DNA from: Bacillota bacterium
GTDB lineage: Bacteria > Bacillota > Clostridia > Lachnospirales > Lachnospiraceae
NCBI GenBank assembly: GCA_023387655.1
Contig: JAEWHR010000116.1
Span: 23,878 to 87,877, forward strand
Reading direction: 5' to 3'
DNA length: 64,000 bases
The notes under the pieces were generated by a model. The model saw only the letters and a program-made list of their open reading frames with translations. It searched no databases and was not told where the DNA came from. This document shows, in pieces, positions 43,408-52,588 of this stretch (the stretch's first letter is position 1; every line of letters starts with the position of its first letter). The translations under genes were made by a program, and so were the position numbers.

Positions 43408-44421
43408 ATGAAGAAAGTAGTAATTCCCAATACCGATTTAATCGTATCAAATATTTGTCTTGGTGCTGGTAATTTTGGTGATAAATTAAATGAAGAACAG
43501 GCATATGAAGTTCTAGATAAATATGTATCTGCAGGGGGTAATTTTATTGATACAGCCCAAGTTTATTGCCGTTGGGTGACAGGTGATAACAGCAGTGAGC
43601 AATACTTAGGAAGATGGCTAAAATCAAGAAATACCTATCAAAATGTTATAATAGCAACAAAGGGTGCTCATTATCATTTAGAAGATAAAGAAAAAACACC
43701 TCGTGTGAATAAAAAAGAAGTAGCAATTGATCTGGAATCAAGTCTACTTACCATGGGACTAGATTGCATCGATTTATATTATCTTCATCGCGACGATCCA
43801 CAAAAGCCAGTGGAAGAAATCGTAGACTTTTGTGAGGAGTTTGTGAAAGAAGGTAAAATTCGATACTATGCCTTTTCTAATTGGGATTTACATAGAGCTT
43901 CAAGTGCTCTTGAGTACGCCAAAAGTACTGGAAAAAATGGATTTGTAGCCTTGTCAAATCAATATAGTTTAGCTTATGTTGAAAAAGAAAATAACATGAA
44001 TCAGGATAAAACTATTAGTTTAACGGATATGGAATATCTCTCATGGCATACAAAAACACAGATTCCATTAATTCCTTATACATCGATTGCGAATGGTTTC
44101 TATGAAAAATTACAGAAGAGTGGTGCATATCGTGATGGGAACTTACATCAAAAAATTCTAAAAGAATCTATGTCTGAGAAGATGATTAAAGCTTTTATTA
44201 ACCCATGTAATCTTAGAAGATATGAAATTCTTGAAAAATTAAGGAAAGATTATAATTATACCATGATTGAACTTTCCCTCGCGTACTTAACAAATCATAG
44301 TGCTCCAATTATTCCTGTAGTATCTGTTCGTAATACTTTGCAACTAGAGCAAATAGTTCATTCCAGTGAAATTATATTACCAAAGGATGTAATAGCTAAG
44401 CTTGATGAATGTACGAAATAA
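43408..44421 (+). CDS. Aldo/keto reductase
   Basis: A 337-residue NADPH-dependent oxidoreductase. The TIM barrel starts with LIVSNICLGAGNFGD, catalytic Asp and Tyr are in GGNFIDTAQVY, Lys is in IIATKG and the following His is in LYYLHRDD. The NADP site is in the C-terminal part (PIIPVVSVRNTLQLEQI). GGAAGGTGG precedes the ATG by 6 nt. It probably reduces a sugar or sugar-derived carbonyl; its place between the galactosidase and GH43 genes supports a role in converting a released sugar. The exact substrate cannot be told. Confidence 0.88.
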   Translation: MKKVVIPNTDLIVSNICLGAGNFGDKLNEEQAYEVLDKYVSAGGNFIDTAQVYCRWVTGDNSSEQYLGRWLKSRNTYQNVIIATKGAHYHLEDKEKTPRVNKKEVAIDLESSLLTMGLDCIDLYYLHRDDPQKPVEEIVDFCEEFVKEGKIRYYAFSNWDLHRASSALEYAKSTGKNGFVALSNQYSLAYVEKENNMNQDKTISLTDMEYLSWHTKTQIPLIPYTSIANGFYEKLQKSGAYRDGNLHQKILKESMSEKMIKAFINPCNLRRYEILEKLRKDYNYTMIELSLAYLTNHSAPIIPVVSVRNTLQLEQIVHSSEIILPKDVIAKLDECTK

Positions 44422-44463
44422 AATGCGAAATAAATAATGTGAGTGCATAGTGGAGGTGTCTTA

Positions 44464-45960
44464 ATGAATTATCAAAATCCCATAATCAGAGGATTTTATC
44501 CTGATCCAAGTGTATGTTTTGCAAATGGCAGATATTATTTGGTTTGTAGTTCCATGCAGTATTTTCCTGGTGTACCACTATTTGAAAGCGAAGACCTGGT
44601 AAACTGGACTCAAATTGGTCACTGTCTTACAAGACCCGAACAGATAGCACTACAAAAGGTTTATAGTTCAGGAGGGGTTTTTGCTCCTACGATACGATAT
44701 TTTGAAGGTCGATTCTATATGACCACCACGAATGCTACCACACAACAGAATTTTTTTGTTTGGACGGATGATATCTATAGTGAATGGTCTGATCCGATTT
44801 TCATTGATCAGGGTGGAATCGATCCATCTCTATTTTTTGAAAACGGTAATAATTATTTTATCAGCAACGGATCTGATTCAGAAGGAATATCAGGCATCGT
44901 GCAATGCGAAATAGATATCAATACAGGTGAAAAGCTTTCACCAAGTAAAACTATCTGGCAAGGGACAGGTGGCCGTTATTTGGAAGCACCCCACTTATAT
45001 AAAATCAAAGATTACTATTATCTTGTGGCTGCAGAAGGGGGAACAGAATATGGACATATGGTCACCTATGCCAGAAGTACTTCTCCTTATGGTCCGTTTG
45101 AAGCATACCCTAACAATCCTGTTCTAACCAACAGAAATCTAGGTGGATTTCACATTCAGGGCGTAGGACATGGCGATTTAATAGAAGCTCCCGATGGAAG
45201 CTTTTGGTTGATACACTTGGGCTTTCGTCAAACAGGGCAGTGGACTACCTTTCATCATTTAGGCAGAGAAGTATTTCTCACACCGGTGGAATTCCATAAT
45301 GATGGATGGTTTACAGCAGGTGCTAACGGGACCACTCCAGAATTTATCAACATACCTTTTACAGAGAAAGTACAGAAGTTCCAAACGGAATACAATTTAT
45401 ATAATACAGACTTTGAGAAAGATTGGTGCTATTTAAGGCATCCTTTCAGAGAAAACTATTCTTTGTCACAAAATCAGATAACTTTAAAAGGAAGCAAAAT
45501 ATCACTAGATGAAGCAGATTCTCCAACCTTTATCGGGTTAAGACAGAAAGATTTCTGCTGTCGTATAAATTGTGATATTGAAATAGACCGTGGAGAAGCA
45601 GGGGTAACTCTATATATGGATGAAAACCATCATTATGATCTTGCAATTTTGAAATCATCTGACGGTTACCGTGTAATCGAAAGAATATGCATTGGTAATA
45701 TAAAGACCATGGAAGCGGAATATTATCTAGGTAATATCAATCATACTTCAATTATTATAGAATCTAATAGCCAAGAATACAGATTTTATATTAAATCTGA
45801 TAACCAAAAAGTCTTTCTTGGTACCGGACTGACCCGTTATCTTTCCTCCGAAGTTGCTGGTGGTTTTACCGGAGTTATCATCGGTTTGTATGCTTTTGAC
45901 CCAGACTCCACAAACATCGCTAATTTTTACAATTTCAAATGCGAATACCTATATGAATAA
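44464..45960 (+). CDS. GH43 family glycosidase (beta-xylosidase/arabinofuranosidase type)
   Basis: A 498-residue cytosolic enzyme. The five-bladed propeller (about 1-300) carries the GH43 triad: Asp14 (FYPDPSV, general base), Asp120 (GGIDPSLF, pKa modulator) and Glu174 (RYLEAPHL, general acid). A C-terminal beta-sandwich (about 320-498) is the extra domain of beta-xylosidase-type members. No signal peptide, so it acts on imported oligosaccharides. ATG 44464 is chosen because GGAGGTG lies 5 nt upstream; an in-frame ATG at 44443 precedes that site. It completes the carbohydrate locus. Substrate is a xylo- or arabino-oligosaccharide by family; the exact linkage is inferred. Confidence 0.9.
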   Translation: MNYQNPIIRGFYPDPSVCFANGRYYLVCSSMQYFPGVPLFESEDLVNWTQIGHCLTRPEQIALQKVYSSGGVFAPTIRYFEGRFYMTTTNATTQQNFFVWTDDIYSEWSDPIFIDQGGIDPSLFFENGNNYFISNGSDSEGISGIVQCEIDINTGEKLSPSKTIWQGTGGRYLEAPHLYKIKDYYYLVAAEGGTEYGHMVTYARSTSPYGPFEAYPNNPVLTNRNLGGFHIQGVGHGDLIEAPDGSFWLIHLGFRQTGQWTTFHHLGREVFLTPVEFHNDGWFTAGANGTTPEFINIPFTEKVQKFQTEYNLYNTDFEKDWCYLRHPFRENYSLSQNQITLKGSKISLDEADSPTFIGLRQKDFCCRINCDIEIDRGEAGVTLYMDENHHYDLAILKSSDGYRVIERICIGNIKTMEAEYYLGNINHTSIIIESNSQEYRFYIKSDNQKVFLGTGLTRYLSSEVAGGFTGVIIGLYAFDPDSTNIANFYNFKCEYLYE

Positions 45961-46106
45961 ATTTTACCTACATAAATAATCGATTACGTATCTCTGTTTG
46001 ATTAAATCAATAATGAATGCATCCATGAATATTCAATTATGAATAACTTCATGATTACTTCAACTCGAAAAAGCATGCATTGATAACCTTCTCTTATATT
46101 TAATAG

Positions 46107-46140
46107 AACCCTTGTTTACGGACAGGGGTTTTATCTTTTT
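46107..46140 (+). terminator. Terminator after the GH43 gene
   Basis: AACCC and GGGTT flank an imperfect inner stem around TTACGG, followed by TTATCTTTTTATTTT. Confidence 0.6.
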
Positions 46141-46173
46141 ATTTTCGCCAACAGAAATCTTCTAAAAATCTTT

Positions 46174-46257
46174 CGCTTGATAAATCCTATCTTCTGATAA
46201 ATCCTATTTCTTATAAATTCTATCTTCTGATAAATCTACCATCTTTATAAAATCTAT
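46174..46257 (+). repeat. 17-bp degenerate tandem repeat, five copies
   Basis: The units CTTCTGATAAATCCTAT and variants start at 46174, 46191, 46208 (16 bp), 46224 and 46241. They lie in the 418-bp gap between the GH43 gene and the beta-helix gene; the remainder of the gap shows no gene. Confidence 0.75.
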
Positions 46258-46378
46258 GTTCTTGATGATAAGAGATAAATTAGTGGAAAAATAGTGTAAT
46301 AATTGACATTAAAATGACAATATCTGTTAGTATCTTAGAGTTAAATTATGAAATTAAAGATAAAAAGGAGCGATTACC

Positions 46379-48595
46379 ATGAAAATAAATAGGATAAGAG
46401 TAATTCAAACTATGTTACTCATAGTTGTTATTTGCATTTTATCATCGTCTAAGTCTGTTTTAGCTGCTCAGACGAAATCATATGATATCAGCAAAGGAAA
46501 CATTACAATAGATAAATCTGGTGATTATACAATCACAGGCAAGACAGATAAAAATACAATAACAATAAAAAAAGGAGTATCCACAAACATCACCATTCGT
46601 GATTTAGAAATTTCTATTACAGAATTTCAAAAGAAATCGGTATTGATTGAAGGTGGAGGTGCTGCAAATTTCATAATAAAAGGAAGTAACAAGATTACAA
46701 ATCAGTTTAATGATGGTATACACGTGAAATCTGGAGGAAAATTTATAGTATCTTCCTATAGTACTGGTTCTCTTCTAGTAACTGGAGGTCTTGAAGGATC
46801 GGGTATCGGAGGTAGTGGTACTATTATAATTAAAGGAGGCACTATAAATGCAACAGGTGGACAATATGGATATGGTATAGGAAGTGGTGCTTCTTATCAT
46901 CTTTATCTTGATTCCGATGATGAGGCAGGAAGTATAACAATTAATGGTGGTAAAGTAACTGCCATAGGTGGAAAAGAAGCTGCAGGAGGTATTGGTTATT
47001 CTAGTAAAAAATCAATAGGAAGTATTGAAATTAACGGTGGTACTGTTTATGCAACCTCGGGAGGTTCTGGAATAGGTAGCCATGCTTCTGAAGGAAAAGG
47101 TAATAAAATAAAGATTAGTGGTGGTAACGTTACTGCTCTTGGAAGTGCTTATGGAGCAGGAATTGGGAATAGTTTAAATACAACTGGAACTTCCGTTCAT
47201 ATTACTGGTGGAACTGTTAAGGCAAACGGAGGGCTTGGAACAGATATGTACGATTCTTGGTCTTATTCTAATGATTATCGTACAAGGGAAAGTAGACAGG
47301 AATACGACATAGCTGCTAAGAGTATTACTATTACGGGTGGCCAAATTTTTGCAGATACTTGTTCTGAGCAGCCAAAAAATTCAGAAGGTCAAAAATTATA
47401 TCCTATGCTGATTCAAAGTGAAATAGGGAAGGTAACTAAGATAATAGCTTATCAAAAGAGCTATGGTAGTAAGGATATCAATTCTCAAGGAATTTTAAGC
47501 TTATGGTTACCAAGATTAGAGAATAAATTTGGTATAGATAGCTTAGATGTTACATTTTCATCAGGGAAACATACAGTAGTGGATTATTTATCGACCTCAG
47601 ATATATTACAAGGTTATTCAGGCACAAAAGATATGGTCTTTAATATATCCTCAAGTAATTTGGACGTGTATACCAATGGAGTCATTTATAAAAACAAGAT
47701 TTATCGTACTTATGGACCAATAAAAGTAACTGGTTCCTCTTCAAAAAATCAAATCATAGTACATAGTGGAAAACATAGGTTTGAATTCGAGAATGTTTCT
47801 GTAGATTATACAAAACAGACGGACAAAGAATTCTTTATTGCTGGTGGTACAGCAGATGTAATTATTAATAGTAAGAATCAAAATACTATAAAAACCGGAG
47901 GAAAGAGTGTTGGTTTTTATGTAGGAGCCAATGCTAAGTTATCCTTTGCTTCCAGTTCCATGGAAGGCAAATTGTCAATTGAAAGCTATGATGATTCTTA
48001 TGGAATTGCTACTGCGAAAGGTTCTATACAACAATACGGTGGTACAATTTCTATGACATCAAAGCAAAATGCCATTGGGATATATTTAGGTAATGAAGGG
48101 TCTTTCTCTTTATATAATGGGAAAATAGAAGGTAGTAGTAGTTCACAGAATGCTATCTATGGACTTAATTACATGAGAGTTAATGTATATGGCGGAATTA
48201 TGAATATGGATAACATTGGATACCATGAAGAAGGCAATGAGGAAGTATACGATATAAGTACTTTTCATATTACAAATGGAGAAGTTAATATAAGCAATCG
48301 TATGATATTTAACACATTTGAAATAACTGGTGGAACAATCAATGCTCATTTGCTTGGTTCTGGACGTGGATCTGGAATAATCATGTACCAAGGGAAGATA
48401 GTAATGGATAAATATATCACAAATTATATGGAAATTTCTAATGAGGAGATTGGATATTATTTTAAGTACATAACACCAGAGGGTGTGTCAAAAGAATCCG
48501 CTCTTGATACTTCCACAATCTATGGAGGAGAAATTATTGAAACTCATAATGTAACGGTAGAAGAAATAGAAAAGATATCTTTTGGAAAAAGTTAA
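46379..48595 (+). CDS. Large secreted beta-helix-like protein
   Basis: A 738-residue exported protein with a signal peptide (about residues 1-29, ending KSVLAAQ). The body is a series of short strands with repeated 'I-x-I-x-G-G-x-[IV]-x-A-x-G-G' phrases: IIIKGGTINATGGQYGYGIG, ITINGGKVTAIGG, IEINGGTVYATSG, IKISGGNVTALG, and VHITGGTVKANGG. These stack as a right-handed beta-helix (carbohydrate-binding or pectate-lyase-like fold). A second similar half begins near residue 430. No catalytic acids or cell-wall anchor are obvious, so an adhesin or carbohydrate-binding role is more likely than an enzyme. AAAAGGAGCG precedes the ATG. Monocistronic. Confidence 0.8.
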   Translation: MKINRIRVIQTMLLIVVICILSSSKSVLAAQTKSYDISKGNITIDKSGDYTITGKTDKNTITIKKGVSTNITIRDLEISITEFQKKSVLIEGGGAANFIIKGSNKITNQFNDGIHVKSGGKFIVSSYSTGSLLVTGGLEGSGIGGSGTIIIKGGTINATGGQYGYGIGSGASYHLYLDSDDEAGSITINGGKVTAIGGKEAAGGIGYSSKKSIGSIEINGGTVYATSGGSGIGSHASEGKGNKIKISGGNVTALGSAYGAGIGNSLNTTGTSVHITGGTVKANGGLGTDMYDSWSYSNDYRTRESRQEYDIAAKSITITGGQIFADTCSEQPKNSEGQKLYPMLIQSEIGKVTKIIAYQKSYGSKDINSQGILSLWLPRLENKFGIDSLDVTFSSGKHTVVDYLSTSDILQGYSGTKDMVFNISSSNLDVYTNGVIYKNKIYRTYGPIKVTGSSSKNQIIVHSGKHRFEFENVSVDYTKQTDKEFFIAGGTADVIINSKNQNTIKTGGKSVGFYVGANAKLSFASSSMEGKLSIESYDDSYGIATAKGSIQQYGGTISMTSKQNAIGIYLGNEGSFSLYNGKIEGSSSSQNAIYGLNYMRVNVYGGIMNMDNIGYHEEGNEEVYDISTFHITNGEVNISNRMIFNTFEITGGTINAHLLGSGRGSGIIMYQGKIVMDKYITNYMEISNEEIGYYFKYITPEGVSKESALDTSTIYGGEIIETHNVTVEEIEKISFGKS

Positions 48596-48632
48596 GATAA
48601 AAGAATAGTAGAAAAATGAATCATTGTTATTT

Positions 48633-48687
48633 GGCTGGGGATAAAGCTATAGATACTCAATTATAGTTCAGATCTCCAGCCTTTTAT
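48633..48687 (+). terminator. Terminator after the beta-helix gene
   Basis: GGCTGGGGAT pairs with ATCTCCAGCC (one G-U), with a further short inner stem around AGCTATAGATACTCAATTATAG, followed by TTTTATT. Confidence 0.75.
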
Positions 48688-48899
48688 TATCTCCCTATTA
48701 CATAATTATTTATTAAGTTAGAGCTTTTTTGTAATAATAATGTGATAAATCTTGTAGCGAATTAACTAATGCATAAACTAGGCGTTTATGGTAGACTAAA
48801 ATATAATGTGACTCAAGTTATAAGTACAGAAGGTAATAACTTCTATAGCATAGCGATACCGGAGGTTATGAGACTTAACACTGGATGAAGGATTAATTT

Positions 48900-48938
48900 A
48901 TGAGAAAGCGTGATTTGATATGTGGAAACAACAAATAG
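48900..48938 (+). CDS. Possible 12-aa upstream frame overlapping queG
   Basis: ATG 48900 follows GAAGGA with 7 nt spacing and reads MRKRDLICGNNK before stopping inside queG. The queG ATG (48920) has no ribosome site of its own, so this mini-frame may drive coupled translation. Speculative. Confidence 0.3.
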   Translation: MRKRDLICGNNK

Positions 48939-49903
48939 AAGATTTTTGTAAGTCATTAGGTCTTGATACTATTGGTTTCATTCGTTCTAGAAGATTTGAT
49001 GAATTGTTAGAGTTCTATGTACAACGGAAAGAAAAAAACTTACAGAATGAATTTGAAGAAAAGGATATAGAAAAGAGAATTAACCCAAACCTTGTAATGG
49101 AGAGTGGTAAAACAATTATATCCATTGCTTTTCCTTATTTTCATGAGGGAGAGTATAACGATAATGGATTCTCTATTTATACAAAACGTACTGACTATCA
49201 TAAAGTTGTAAAATCCTATCTAGCAAAAGTATGTGATTTTATAGAACGTCTTGGTGGAAGGGCTGAGAGTTTTGTTGACAGTAATGCACTTCCTGAGCGT
49301 TACATCGCATATTTAGCAGGCATAGGCTTTATTGGTAAAAACAATATGTTGATTACAAAAAAATACGGATCCTATGTTTTTTTAGGGGAAATTATTACAG
49401 ACTTAGAGATTCAATTGGAGGATAAGAGATCCTTCAAAGAGATTGCTGACTATTTGGAATGTGGTGAATGTGAGCGATGCTATAAGGAATGTCCAACCAA
49501 TTCAATAAACAAGAATAAGATAAACCCGAATATTTGTTTATCCTATCTTACTCAAAAGAAAGATCTTTCAGATCAGGAGATTTCTCTCTTAAAAGGAAAT
49601 GTGTTTGGATGCGATTATTGTCAGTTAAAATGCCCATATAATGAAGGGGTCGAAACGAACATTCTAGATGAATTTAAAACGTTAAGTTTTATGAATGATG
49701 AAATTGATGTCTTTGCTACTATGGACAATAAATTCTTTAAAGAATATTTAAGTGGTACTTCTTGTGGGTGGAGAGGAAAGAATGTAATTAAGAGAAATGC
49801 AATACTCCATATGCACCAAGAAAAGAAAGATATAAAAGAATTACGTGGAGATTCTCCATATATCAATGACTATATTGAACGTTTAGTCAAAAATAATAAA
49901 TGA
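48920..49903 (+). CDS. queG: Epoxyqueuosine reductase (QueG-like)
   Basis: A 327-residue cobalamin- and iron-sulfur-dependent enzyme that reduces epoxyqueuosine to queuosine in tRNA. The N-terminal domain has LGLDTIGFIRSRRFDELLEF. The cobalamin-binding part holds ALPERYIAYLAGIGFIGKNN, then GSYVFLGEIITDL. Two 4Fe-4S ferredoxin motifs follow: CGECERCYKEC (from Cys181) with CPTNSI, and GCDYCQLKCPYNE. It is a little shorter than E. coli QueG (379 residues) and lacks the HEAT-like tail. ATG 48920 has no good ribosome site, and an overlapping short frame may couple translation. The 5' region could fold AATAACTTC with GGAGGTTAT, but no known riboswitch was recognised. Confidence 0.9.
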   Translation: MWKQQIEDFCKSLGLDTIGFIRSRRFDELLEFYVQRKEKNLQNEFEEKDIEKRINPNLVMESGKTIISIAFPYFHEGEYNDNGFSIYTKRTDYHKVVKSYLAKVCDFIERLGGRAESFVDSNALPERYIAYLAGIGFIGKNNMLITKKYGSYVFLGEIITDLEIQLEDKRSFKEIADYLECGECERCYKECPTNSINKNKINPNICLSYLTQKKDLSDQEISLLKGNVFGCDYCQLKCPYNEGVETNILDEFKTLSFMNDEIDVFATMDNKFFKEYLSGTSCGWRGKNVIKRNAILHMHQEKKDIKELRGDSPYINDYIERLVKNNK

Positions 49904-50055
49904 TAAAAAATAAATATCTGCAGGGTTGTGATGAATGAACTTTACTCTAAATTATTTATTTGGGTTTTTCTAAGTAAACTTTTTTTTTGTCGAATTATTA
50001 CGTAATCTAACACAACAATATCGCTTTGGCATAAAGTATTACTATAAAATAGTAA

Positions 50056-50084
50056 TTGTAATTTAATAGTAAAGGTGGTATAAT
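50056..50084 (+). promoter_or_regulatory. Sigma-A promoter for the NADH-oxidase-type gene
   Basis: TTGTAA (50056-50061) and TATAAT (50079-50084) are spaced 17 bp, 73 bp before the start codon. TTGTTAA (50090-50096), half of a Rex-type site, lies close to the expected transcription start. Confidence 0.6.
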
Positions 50085-50157
50085 TAACTTTGTTAAAATA
50101 ATGTCATAATCATTACTATTATTAATATATAGAAAGATATTGAAAGGGGTAATTACG

Positions 50158-51489
50158 ATGAAAATAGTAGTTATAGGATGTACACATGCAGGTACAGCAA
50201 CAGTAGTTAATTTGAAAGAACTTCATCCAGATAGCGAAATCACTATCTATGAGAAGAATGATAATATTTCGTTTTTATCTTGTGGGATTGCATTAAACGT
50301 TGGAAACGTAATAAAAGACACGAATAGTTTGTTTTATAATTCACCTGAAAATCTAAACAAATTAGGTGTCATTACTAAAATGAGACATGAAGTAGTAGAT
50401 ATAAATTTTGAAAATAAAGTAATTAAAGTAAAGAATTTAGTTTCTGGAGAAACTTTTAACGATAATTATGACAAGTTAGTTCTAACACTTGGGTCTTGGC
50501 CAATTGTTCCAAAGTTTGATGGGGTCGAGTTAGAGAATATAGAATTATGTAAGAATCATGATCATGCTTTAAGAATCATTGAAAAATCTAAAAATGCTAC
50601 AAATGTTGTAATTATTGGTGCAGGATATATTGGAGTTGAATTAGTAGAAGCCTTTGAAGTACAAGGAAAGAAAGTAACTCTCATTGATGCAGAACAACGT
50701 ATCCTTGCAAAATATTTAGACAAAGATTTCACAGATATTGCAGAGCAAGAATTTAAATCTCGCGGTGTTCAATTAGTATTAGGAGAAAAGGTTCAACAAT
50801 TTCTGGGTAAAGAAGGTAAGGTATCTCAGGTCGTTACAGAGAAAGGAACCTATGATGCAGATTTAGTCATCCTTTGTATTGGATTTGCTCCTAGTACAAA
50901 ATTAGTAGAAGGAAAACTTGATACTTTATCCAATGGAGCAATTATTATCGATGAATATATGAGAACAAGTCGTGAAGATGTATTTGCCGCTGGTGACTGC
51001 TGTGTTGTGAAATTTAACCCTTCTGATGACTATCGCTATATTCCACTTGCCACTAATGCAGTGAGAATGGGTACTTTAGTTGCAAGAAATATAAATAAAC
51101 CAACCATTAAGTATATGGGAACACAGGGAACTTCAGGTATTAAAATTTATGATTATAATATTGCTTCCACAGGATTGACAGAGGAAGTAGCAAGAGCAAC
51201 AACCTCAATGAACGTTACTAGCGTATGTGCAACAGATAATTATAGACCTGAATTTATGCCAAGCTACGAATCTGCAACAATAAAACTTGTTTATGATATT
51301 GATACTAGAAGAATACTAGGTGGGCAGATAATCTCAAAAGTTGACTTAACCCAATATATGAATACACTTTCCGTTGTTATTCAAAATCAAATGACAGTGG
51401 AAGAACTTGCAATGACAGATTTCTTTTTCCAACCACATTTTAATAAGCCATGGAGCTTATTAAATACAGTTGCACTAAAAGCATTGTAA
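50158..51489 (+). CDS. FAD-dependent NADH oxidase / CoA-disulfide reductase family
   Basis: A 443-residue flavoprotein of the pyridine-nucleotide-disulfide reductase class. The FAD site is KIVVIGCTHAGTATVVNL, the redox cysteine is Cys42 (ISFLSCGIAL), the NADH Rossmann motif is VVIIGAGYIGVELVEAF, and the second FAD site is DVFAAGDCCVV. A C-terminal dimerisation domain ends the protein. Water-forming NADH oxidases and CoA-disulfide reductases share these features, and sequence alone does not separate them. Start ATG 50158 is chosen because GAAAGGGG lies 8 nt upstream; a TTG at 50140 precedes that site. In an anaerobe the role would be disposing of oxygen or regenerating NAD. Monocistronic, with a strong terminator. 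Confidence 0.9.
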   Translation: MKIVVIGCTHAGTATVVNLKELHPDSEITIYEKNDNISFLSCGIALNVGNVIKDTNSLFYNSPENLNKLGVITKMRHEVVDINFENKVIKVKNLVSGETFNDNYDKLVLTLGSWPIVPKFDGVELENIELCKNHDHALRIIEKSKNATNVVIIGAGYIGVELVEAFEVQGKKVTLIDAEQRILAKYLDKDFTDIAEQEFKSRGVQLVLGEKVQQFLGKEGKVSQVVTEKGTYDADLVILCIGFAPSTKLVEGKLDTLSNGAIIIDEYMRTSREDVFAAGDCCVVKFNPSDDYRYIPLATNAVRMGTLVARNINKPTIKYMGTQGTSGIKIYDYNIASTGLTEEVARATTSMNVTSVCATDNYRPEFMPSYESATIKLVYDIDTRRILGGQIISKVDLTQYMNTLSVVIQNQMTVEELAMTDFFFQPHFNKPWSLLNTVALKAL

Positions 51490-51536
51490 TAATACAATAA
51501 GTTCTTCTTATTAAGAAATTAAAATAGTAAAAAAGT

Positions 51537-51587
51537 AAGGGTGTCCTAAGAGTTATGCTATAACTTAAGGGATACCCTCTTTTTTTG
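51537..51587 (+). terminator. Terminator after the NADH-oxidase-type gene
   Basis: AGGGTGTCCTAAGAGTTAT pairs with ATAACTTAAGGGATACCCT (small mismatches) around GCT, then CTTTTTTT. One of the strongest terminators in the window. Confidence 0.9.
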
Positions 51588-51649
51588 TCTATCTATGTAA
51601 GTAGTCCTCGATAAATAATTATAAAGCCTAGATACACCAAGGAGTAGCT

Positions 51650-51757
51650 ATGGATATTATATTTTTTTTATTCTATATGGAACTAGTAATGTTTTGCATG
51701 ATATTTCTTTTGAAAGAAGAGATACTAATCATACGATACTTGGTTGCATTTCATTAA
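51650..51757 (+). CDS. Possible small membrane peptide (35 aa)
   Basis: ATG is preceded by AAGGAG with 5 nt spacing, a good site. The peptide begins MDIIFFLFYMELVMFCMIFL and ends IRYLVAFH; it is one hydrophobic helix with a short basic and acidic tail. The gene is 22 nt upstream of the DUF434 gene and could be its leader or a separate small protein. No family recognised. Confidence is limited because short hydrophobic frames are common in AT-rich DNA. Confidence 0.4.
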   Translation: MDIIFFLFYMELVMFCMIFLLKEEILIIRYLVAFH

Positions 51758-51779
51758 ATCGAAAAAGGAAGATTCATAA

Positions 51780-52493
51780 ATGAGTAAAAATACTAGAAGA
51801 GGCTACGTAGAAAAAGATATGATTGAATTTGGATGTGAGTGGTCCCCAAAATTAAGGGTTGCTTCCCAGGAACTAAACTATCTATTAAATCGTGGCTATC
51901 CAACCAAAGGATCTGCTACTTTTATCGGAAATCATTATATGTTATCTGAACGGCAACGCCTTGCGCTAATGAGGGTAGTTTCATCATCAAACGACATAAT
52001 AATGAGAGAAAATAAATGTATTCCGATGGATAAGCTTAAAAATACGGAAGTTCTTATTGATGCATTCAATACAATCATTACATTAGAGGTTGCTCTTTCG
52101 AATTCTATGGTGCTTAGGTGTATGGATTCTACTATAAGAGATTTAGCAGGACTTCGCGGGACTTATCATGTGATTGAAAAAACAGAACAAGCATTGCATT
52201 TAATATTTCAAATGCTTAAAGTAAAGGAAGTTAAAAAGGTGATTTTTTATATCGATTCACCAGTCTCTAACTCAGGAAGGTTAAAAAGTCTTATTATGAA
52301 AACGTCTGCAAATTATCCCTTGTTAACGGAAGCAATCTTATTATATGAAGTAGATAAAACACTGGAACAGAAGCCTTATGTCATAACTAGTGATGCAATC
52401 ATCCTAAATAAATGTATAAGTTGGATTAATCTCAATAAAAGTATTATTTCTGAGCATATCTCAAATGCATGGTGTATAAATTTAACACTTTGA
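51780..52493 (+). CDS. DUF434-family protein
   Basis: A 237-residue cytosolic protein. The N-terminal half carries the DUF434 pattern: ELNYLLNRGYPTKGSATFIG, then HYMLSERQRLALMRVV. The second half has NTEVLIDAFNTIITLEVALS and DLAGLRGTYHVIEKTEQAL, then IFYIDSPVSNSGRLKSLI, which resembles a PIN/NYN-like nuclease fold with the acidic residues DAFN and DSPVSNSG in typical places. The nuclease suggestion is inference. AAAGGAAGA lies 6 nt before the ATG. A following 207-nt gap contains the promoter and Rex-like operator of the next gene. Confidence 0.75.
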   Translation: MSKNTRRGYVEKDMIEFGCEWSPKLRVASQELNYLLNRGYPTKGSATFIGNHYMLSERQRLALMRVVSSSNDIIMRENKCIPMDKLKNTEVLIDAFNTIITLEVALSNSMVLRCMDSTIRDLAGLRGTYHVIEKTEQALHLIFQMLKVKEVKKVIFYIDSPVSNSGRLKSLIMKTSANYPLLTEAILLYEVDKTLEQKPYVITSDAIILNKCISWINLNKSIISEHISNAWCINLTL

Positions 52494-52564
52494 TATTGTC
52501 TATCATTAATATTATCAAAACATATTTTAAAATTAGGAGCTAAAGATATCATTTTGATAAAATT

Positions 52565-52584
52565 AATGTTAAATATTTAACATT
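52565..52584 (+). promoter_or_regulatory. Rex-like operator (perfect 20-bp palindrome)
   Basis: AATGTTAAATATTTAACATT is a perfect palindrome. Its core TGTTAA-N4-TTAACA equals the Rex box (TTGTTAA-N4-TTAACAA) except for the outermost base on each side. It ends 4 bp before the -35 at 52589. Rex is the NADH/NAD-responsive repressor common in clostridia. Binding not shown. Confidence 0.6.
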
Positions 52585-52588
52585 TTCC

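Noticed and set aside
48800..48919. preQ1 riboswitch before queG
   Set aside because: A possible hairpin exists but the preQ1-I core (short stem, C-rich loop, A-rich tail) is absent, and queG is not normally the only gene under such a switch.
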